Origin: an uncultured Spirochaetaceae bacterium
Lineage (GTDB): Bacteria; Spirochaetota; Spirochaetia; Sphaerochaetales; Sphaerochaetaceae
Length of the DNA: 9,457 nt
Direction: 5' to 3'
Assembly (NCBI GenBank): GCA_946410375.1
Contig: CAMKAB010000023.1
Coordinates: forward strand, 1 to 9,457
Made by a program: the position numbers and the translations under genes. The notes under the pieces were generated by a model. It did no database searches. It saw nothing but the letters and a program-made list of their open reading frames with translations, and was not told the DNA's origin. Shown here piece after piece: positions 6,114-9,457 of this stretch. Position 1 is the first letter of the stretch; each line of letters starts with the position of its first letter.

Positions 6114-7136
6114 ATGAAACAGAAAAAAATTTCAGGAACGGAAAAATTCAATGCTTATTACTCGGGAATTTACGGAGAAAGGTGGGAGGGTTTAAAAGCC
6201 GCGCTCCTTAAAGAAAAGGATACCGTTTCTCTGTCGGATCTTCTTTCAGAGCCGTATTACATGGACAAAGCTTCAATCTTCGCCGCATCCGTTCTGCCTT
6301 TAGAGCGGTATTCCTGCGGTAGCTTGGCATCGCCGAAAAAATCGGAATCCGCCGATCCGGCAAATATAAAAGATAATCCGAACTCTTTCGACCCGGCGAA
6401 AGACATCGCAGCCGGCGTTTCAAATGCCTCTTGCGAGACGCGGGAATCTGCGTCGTCTCAATCGGTCAAAATTCTGGACATGTGCGCCGCTCCCGGAGGA
6501 AAAAGCCTTGTTATGGCACTCAAACTGATGCACTCAAAAACAGACTGGCATCTTACGGCGAACGACCGCTCGCCGGACAGAAGAGCCCGGCTCGCTTCCG
6601 TCCTGAAAACATCTCTTCCGCCTGAAATATGCGAACGCATCTCAATTACCGGGCATGACGCCACGCGTTGGGGCTTATACGAAAAAAACGTGTATGATGC
6701 GATACTGCTTGACGCTCCATGTTCAAGCGAAAGGCACGTTATCCAAAGCGAAAAGGCTTTGTCCGAATGGTCCCCCCACCGCCCGAAAGAACTGCAAATT
6801 CGCCAATATGCAATGCTCTCGGCAGCTTTTGACGCAGCGAAAACAGGCGGATACATTCTTTATTCAACCTGTTCAATCAACCCCGAAGAAAACAGCGAAG
6901 TCATAAAAAAACTGTTCAAACGAAAGCAGGGCAAAGTAGCGGAAGACGAATACAACCCATCCGAACCCGGAAGTTTACCCGGTTATATAATGGAAATCAA
7001 TTTACCGGAAACCGGAGAATTGCCGTTGGTTGCGCCTCAAATTGAAAAATGCGAACGCGGATATGTCATTCTGCCGGACAAAGCCGGCGGACTCGGACCT
7101 ATTTATTTTTGTTTACTGAAAAAAATCGGAGAATAA
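6114..7136 (+). CDS. RsmB/NOP-family RNA m5C methyltransferase
   Basis: Transfers a methyl group from S-adenosylmethionine to C5 of a cytosine in rRNA or tRNA; the substrate cannot be read from sequence. Counting from M at 6114 (340 residues), motif I is ILDMCAAPGGKS near 120-131. Motif IV, DAPCSSERH (200-208), has the release cysteine Cys203. Motif VI, YSTCSINPEEN, has the nucleophile Cys253. DAPCSSERH resembles the NSUN3/NSUN4-like branch more than classical RsmB or RsmF. Residues about 72-115 are a Ser/Asp/Pro-rich insert just before motif I. The start is uncertain: an in-frame ATG at 6018 adds 32 very basic residues but sits inside a hairpin, and neither start has a clear Shine-Dalgarno. 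6114 is preferred because the conserved FNAYYSGIYGERW begins soon after it. The stop lies two bases before the next gene, so they form an operon. Confidence 0.88.
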   Translation: MKQKKISGTEKFNAYYSGIYGERWEGLKAALLKEKDTVSLSDLLSEPYYMDKASIFAASVLPLERYSCGSLASPKKSESADPANIKDNPNSFDPAKDIAAGVSNASCETRESASSQSVKILDMCAAPGGKSLVMALKLMHSKTDWHLTANDRSPDRRARLASVLKTSLPPEICERISITGHDATRWGLYEKNVYDAILLDAPCSSERHVIQSEKALSEWSPHRPKELQIRQYAMLSAAFDAAKTGGYILYSTCSINPEENSEVIKKLFKRKQGKVAEDEYNPSEPGSLPGYIMEINLPETGELPLVAPQIEKCERGYVILPDKAGGLGPIYFCLLKKIGE

Positions 7137-7138
7137 CT

Positions 7139-7615
7139 ATGACACATATAATAATCAAGGGAATTATCCTTTCAATTCTGCCCATAAGCGAACTTCGCGG
7201 CGCCCTGCCGTATCTCTATTTCAACGAGGTCGGAATTATTCCAAGCTACCTCATTTCAGTCCTCTGCAATGCAATGGTTTACCCGATCGGAATACTGTTC
7301 TTCAATACAATACATAAAGCATTGAGCCACATGACTTTTTATCAAAAACTGTTTGAGAAAACTGTGCAAAGAGCGAGGAATAAGGTTTCGAAGAACATAA
7401 ACAAATACGGACTCATCGGGTTGATGATTTTTGTAGCCGTTCCTCTGCCTATAACGGGAGCATGGACGGGAACCATAGGCGCTTGGGCTCTTGATTTAGA
7501 CAAAAAGAAGAGTTTTCTCTCAATTTTTCTCGGAGTGGTAATCTCAGGGCTCATTGTTACCGGAGTAATCTACGCAGGAGTAGGACTCAATTCGATATTC
7601 ATAAAGCAAGTATAG
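7139..7615 (+). CDS. COG2426 / small multi-drug export family membrane protein
   Basis: A 158-residue integral membrane protein. It has ELRGALP (18-24) in a first hydrophobic hairpin. Membrane segments lie at about 35-58, 91-118 (containing VPLPITGAWTG, 101-111, the family signature) and 126-150. A basic, helical stretch (about 65-90) lies between the first and second. The family name is historical; transport has not been firmly shown for most members, so the substrate is unknown. The ATG at 7139 follows GGAG seven bases upstream, inside the end of the methyltransferase gene, and only two bases separate the genes, so they are co-transcribed and probably translationally coupled. No functional link between the two is obvious. 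No clear terminator follows; a 5-bp inverted repeat at 7634-7651 lacks a T-run. Confidence 0.9.
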   Translation: MTHIIIKGIILSILPISELRGALPYLYFNEVGIIPSYLISVLCNAMVYPIGILFFNTIHKALSHMTFYQKLFEKTVQRARNKVSKNINKYGLIGLMIFVAVPLPITGAWTGTIGAWALDLDKKKSFLSIFLGVVISGLIVTGVIYAGVGLNSIFIKQV

Positions 7616-7739
7616 CAGTCGTTATCATTCATAATGCTGTATTGGGAGCATACGAAGATAAAAACACACCTTAATTCTCTGCAAAAAATTACGGTTACTA
7701 TCATCTTCCATAATCAAAGGAAAGAACCTATAGCACAAG

Positions 7740-7839
7740 AATCAATCGATCAACGCTTCACATACAGTATTTTAACCTCACGTAGAGGTCCACAAACACT
7801 TAATCAGTCGATCAAGGCTTCACATACAGTATTTTACCC
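7740..7839. repeat. 38-nt direct repeat duplicating the 3' end of the PHP gene
   Basis: Copy 1 (7740-7777) and copy 2 (7802-7839) match at 35 of 38 bases with a 62-base period. Copy 2 contains the last codons and stop of the PHP hydrolase gene. Copy 1 lies just beyond and could still encode KILYVKR-stop. Between them is a small inverted repeat, ACCTC/GAGGT (7775-7789). Sequences outside the copies do not match. Confidence 0.85.
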
Positions 7840-8723
7840 GTCTTCAAATCGGCTTCCCAGCGGACAAAATCTATCCCGAGCATACTCGCAAGACAGAAAG
7901 ACTTATTTAAAAAACCGTTTTCAGGACTACCGCAAGTATCCTTCGGATTATGAGCATCCGTATTCGTACAAATAAGCGCTCCCATATCGCGGGCAAGAGC
8001 CCAGAACTCGGGAACGGTATACTGGGGACGAAGTCCGATATTAGTCTCCATCGGGCGCTTTCTGAGCCCCAAATCATTCATTTCCAAAGGAATCTCATGT
8101 TCTATCGCACAGGAAATAATATCCTTAGAAGCTGAAACAGCCTCTTCATCCCACTTTTTATATCCACCGAAAAAAAGATCCGGATGACAAGCGACCAAAA
8201 ACAAACCGCTTTCTATCATTTCCGCATATCTTGATACATACCACTTCAAATCATTCAAATCGAATTCGCGGGCAGAGGGAATATACTTCAACTCCCCCGT
8301 TTTTGTTTTAACAAAATGAACCGAACCGAGAACGTAATCAAACGCTTTCTCTCCTAAAACGTAATCCTCGTAAAAAGAGCGGTAACGAGGTTCCCAATCA
8401 CACTCGGAACCCTTTAGAATGAATATTTCGGAACCGTTCTCATTTCCATCCGTATTCGGAAGATTATATGAATTTTCATTTGCAATCACAAACCCGCGGT
8501 TATTCTCTCTCTGTAAATTCTCAATGTCAGCAATGTAACTCTCAAAATCTGAAAACGGCATTCTGCTGGGCAAAGAATCATCGGGGACAGGCTGATGCTC
8601 GGAAAAACCCAAAACCTTAAATACCCCACGAGCCTTTTCCGCAAAATCTTTAAGTTCTCCCGTGCCGTGGCCGCAATAAAAAGAATGAGTATGTAAATTT
8701 ATCTCTTCCTGTTTAAAAAGCAT
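7812..8723 (-). CDS. PHP-domain phosphatase, histidinol-phosphatase (HisK/HisJ) family
   Basis: Predicted metal-dependent phosphoesterase of 303 residues; the histidinol-phosphatase subfamily acts late in histidine synthesis, but PHP paralogues with other substrates exist and no his gene is nearby. Metal-binding motifs of the PHP fold occur in order: HTHSFYCGHG (His11, His13, His19), SEH (42-43), GSECDW (Glu107), GSVHF (His136), ACHPDLF (His180) and NTDAH (Asp256, His258). Residues about 72-100 form an Asn-rich insert between the usual helix and the GSECDW strand, making it longer than the typical family member. The ATG at 8723 is fixed by the conserved NLHTHS close behind. No Shine-Dalgarno precedes it, and a well-placed promoter predicts a leaderless mRNA. 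Convergent with the COG2426 gene, 196 bases apart, with no good terminator between. Confidence 0.9.
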   Translation of the reverse strand: MLFKQEEINLHTHSFYCGHGTGELKDFAEKARGVFKVLGFSEHQPVPDDSLPSRMPFSDFESYIADIENLQRENNRGFVIANENSYNLPNTDGNENGSEIFILKGSECDWEPRYRSFYEDYVLGEKAFDYVLGSVHFVKTKTGELKYIPSAREFDLNDLKWYVSRYAEMIESGLFLVACHPDLFFGGYKKWDEEAVSASKDIISCAIEHEIPLEMNDLGLRKRPMETNIGLRPQYTVPEFWALARDMGALICTNTDAHNPKDTCGSPENGFLNKSFCLASMLGIDFVRWEADLKTGKILYVKP

Positions 8724-8729
8724 GCTATC

Positions 8730-8758
8730 ATATTATCCGCAACCGCATCTTTTGTTAA
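8730..8758 (-). promoter_or_regulatory. Promoter of the PHP gene, predicted leaderless
   Basis: On the minus strand, TTAACA (8758-8753, 5 of 6 consensus bases) and TAATAT (8735-8730) are spaced by 17 bases. Six bases (GATAGC) then separate the -10 from ATG, placing +1 at or within two bases of the start codon. An alternative -10, GATAAT (8737-8732), has a shorter 15-base spacer. Confidence 0.55.
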
Positions 8759-9008
8759 TATTTATCTTTTCTATTTTATTCCGAAACCAACACCATAAAA
8801 AGAATAAATCACATTGCGAAAACATGAAAAAACGCAGAAACACCACAGAAGATTCGTCCGAATAAGGACACCATGGAGTCATTATCTTATTACTATTATT
8901 TTACTGTTATTACAAAACCGATAAAAAAAACTGAAAAAAACAACCGGGAAAATTAAAAATCTAGTGAATATCAAGGAATGTCAAACAAAATGATTATAAC
9001 GAAACTAC
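8759..9008. other. AT-rich intergenic stretch, no firm gene
   Basis: Composition is strongly A-rich with a short TTA-type low-complexity run (8880-8913). The only weak coding candidate is a 27-codon plus-strand frame at 8873-8956, described separately. No RNA gene, mobile element or strong dyad is seen. Confidence 0.5.
8873..8956 (+). CDS. Possible 27-residue small ORF (weak)
   Basis: ATG at 8873 follows AAGGA with only four bases of spacing. The peptide starts MESLSYYYYFTVITK and ends in a Lys/Asn-rich tail. The tyrosine run comes from a low-complexity TTA/TAT stretch, which could arise without selection. No promoter or terminator was found, so this is noted rather than asserted. Confidence 0.15.
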   Translation: MESLSYYYYFTVITKPIKKTEKNNREN

Positions 9009-9036
9009 AAAAAAAAGAGCACCGAAATACCCGCCC
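9009..9036 (-). terminator. Probable terminator of the small-ORF transcript
   Basis: On the minus strand, GGGCG (9036-9032) can pair with TGCTC (9021-9017) using two G-U pairs, followed directly by eight T (9016-9009). The stem is short, but the long T-run and its position behind the small ORF support a terminator. Confidence 0.5.
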
Positions 9037-9071
9037 TGATAATTAGAACGTACGATGCAATCCTCAAAAGA

Positions 9072-9137
9072 CCTACCCCTTAAGAGGAACTTTAAAACAA
9101 CACATAGGATTGTTTTAAAGATTTCTCTTAGATTAGG
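9072..9137 (-). other. 66-nt imperfect palindrome in the 3' region of the small-ORF transcript
   Basis: Nested paired arms: CCTA/TAGG (9072-9075 with 9134-9137), TAAGAG/CTCTTA (9081-9086 with 9125-9130) and CTTTAAAACAA/TTGTTTTAAAG (9090-9100 with 9110-9120), closing a 9-nt loop. In all 21 base pairs interrupted by two small internal loops. It starts 20 bases past the small ORF stop, and no T-run is adjacent on either strand. Confidence 0.7.
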
Positions 9138-9156
9138 CAATTAAACCGTAGCTTAA

Positions 9157-9267
9157 TTAAAACTGATTCAAAAGAAACGCAACACTCAATGCATTGATGT
9201 TATTTCCAACTTCATTGTCAAAAATCTTAGCATAGGAGATTGCTTCTGAAATAAGTGTATCAAACAT
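9157..9267 (-). CDS. 36-residue small protein, unknown function
   Basis: A short frame with strong expression signals: perfect Shine-Dalgarno AAGGAGG (9282-9276) eight bases before the ATG at 9267, and a good promoter upstream. The peptide starts MFDTLISEAISYAKIFDNEV and ends in NQF, then TAA at 9159-9157. It is acidic overall (one Lys against four Asp/Glu). Hydrophobic residues recur every three to four positions, suggesting an amphipathic helix. It has no cysteine, no signal peptide and no continuous membrane segment, and I recognise no family. After the stop come the 66-nt palindrome and a probable terminator, so the whole makes a compact transcript of about 300 nt. It may be a small regulatory or signalling peptide, a peptide precursor, or the coding part of a dual-function RNA. 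None of these can be chosen from sequence alone. Confidence 0.6.
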   Translation of the reverse strand: MFDTLISEAISYAKIFDNEVGNNINALSVAFLLNQF

Positions 9268-9311
9268 TCTTTATTCCTCCTTCTCATATTTTATTCAAAT
9301 AACAGAAGCCG

Positions 9312-9340
9312 ATTATACAACAAGACATTTTATAATGCAA
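9312..9340 (-). promoter_or_regulatory. Promoter of the 36-residue small ORF
   Basis: On the minus strand, TTGCAT (9340-9335) and a perfect TATAAT (9317-9312) are spaced by exactly 17 bases. The predicted start near 9305 gives a 38-nt leader carrying the AAGGAGG site. Confidence 0.65.
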
Positions 9341-9375
9341 GAAAAATTTTAAAAATTTTTTTATCTTCACAAAAC

Positions 9376-9457
9376 TTAATTTATGTATAGCGAAAAATCA
9401 CTCTTTTTCATAAATAATACTGTTATAATGACCATTGCAATTATTGAAATGATATTT
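9376..9457 (-). CDS. Possible C-terminus of a membrane protein entering from the right edge
   Basis: A minus-strand frame open from the right edge to TAA at 9378-9376 gives 26 residues. These are a hydrophobic stretch (IISIIAMVIITVLFM), two lysines, then a short polar tail. This pattern fits the last membrane helix of a protein, but the frame is short and the DNA is AT-rich, so it may be chance. Only A/T-rich sequence, with no clear terminator, follows before the small-ORF promoter. Confidence 0.3.
   Translation of the reverse strand, partial: NIISIIAMVIITVLFMKKSDFSLYIN

Noticed and set aside
7634..7975. Plus-strand frame of 113 codons
   Set aside because: It runs antisense into the PHP gene 3' end, carries the 38-nt repeat twice in different frames, and has no start signal.
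9055..9144. Plus-strand 29-codon frame across the palindrome
   Set aside because: No Shine-Dalgarno and its sequence is dictated by the palindrome; the opposite strand has the convincing gene signals.
9424..9429. Perfect plus-strand TATAAT near the right edge
   Set aside because: No acceptable -35 at 15-18 bases, and the region is so AT-rich that the hexamer is expected by chance.

Overview
The window looks like chromosomal DNA of an anaerobic spirochaete, most likely a gut or oral Treponema. This is inferred from the style of the proteins: a MetG with the treponemal arrangement (KFSKS loop, eight-cysteine zinc region, fused tRNA-binding tail), a monomeric group-B-type [FeFe] hydrogenase, and a stand-alone PHP phosphatase. 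Coding DNA has moderate GC. The spacers are AT-rich, and three contain repeats or hairpins. I see no tRNA, rRNA, transposase, integrase or CRISPR array.

Layout, left to right. (1) 1-768, minus strand: N-terminal 256 residues of a large DUF4011-type protein, missed if only ATG starts are used because it begins at TTG; it runs off the left edge. (2) 769-1015: divergent promoter region, with two inverted repeats just before the hydrogenase. (3) 1016-2584, plus: [FeFe] hydrogenase. (4) 2585-3430: a convergent spacer of about 850 bases with a 37-nt direct repeat, the hydrogenase terminator, a degenerate hexamer repeat, a minus-strand terminator, and 3.5 tandem copies of a 71-nt unit that can fold in the metG-sense RNA. 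(5) 3431-5752, minus: metG with its own promoter. (6) 5753-6113: divergent spacer with two promoters and a strong hairpin. (7) 6114-7136 and 7139-7615, plus: a two-gene operon, an RsmB/NOP-type RNA m5C methyltransferase and a COG2426 membrane protein. (8) 7812-8723, minus: histidinol-phosphatase-type PHP hydrolase whose last 38 bases are duplicated just beyond its stop. (9) 8724-9457: AT-rich, with a compact minus-strand unit made of a promoter, a perfect Shine-Dalgarno, a 36-codon ORF, a 66-nt imperfect palindrome and a terminator, plus a possible membrane-protein C-terminus at the right edge.

The larger genes are mostly housekeeping or metabolic: translation (MetG, RNA m5C methylation), fermentative hydrogen metabolism, and phosphate-ester hydrolysis. 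The least explained signals are the 71-nt structured repeats behind metG and the small-ORF transcript at 9009-9340. Low-complexity Ser/Asn/Glu/Lys-rich segments interrupt or join conserved domains in four of the six larger proteins.
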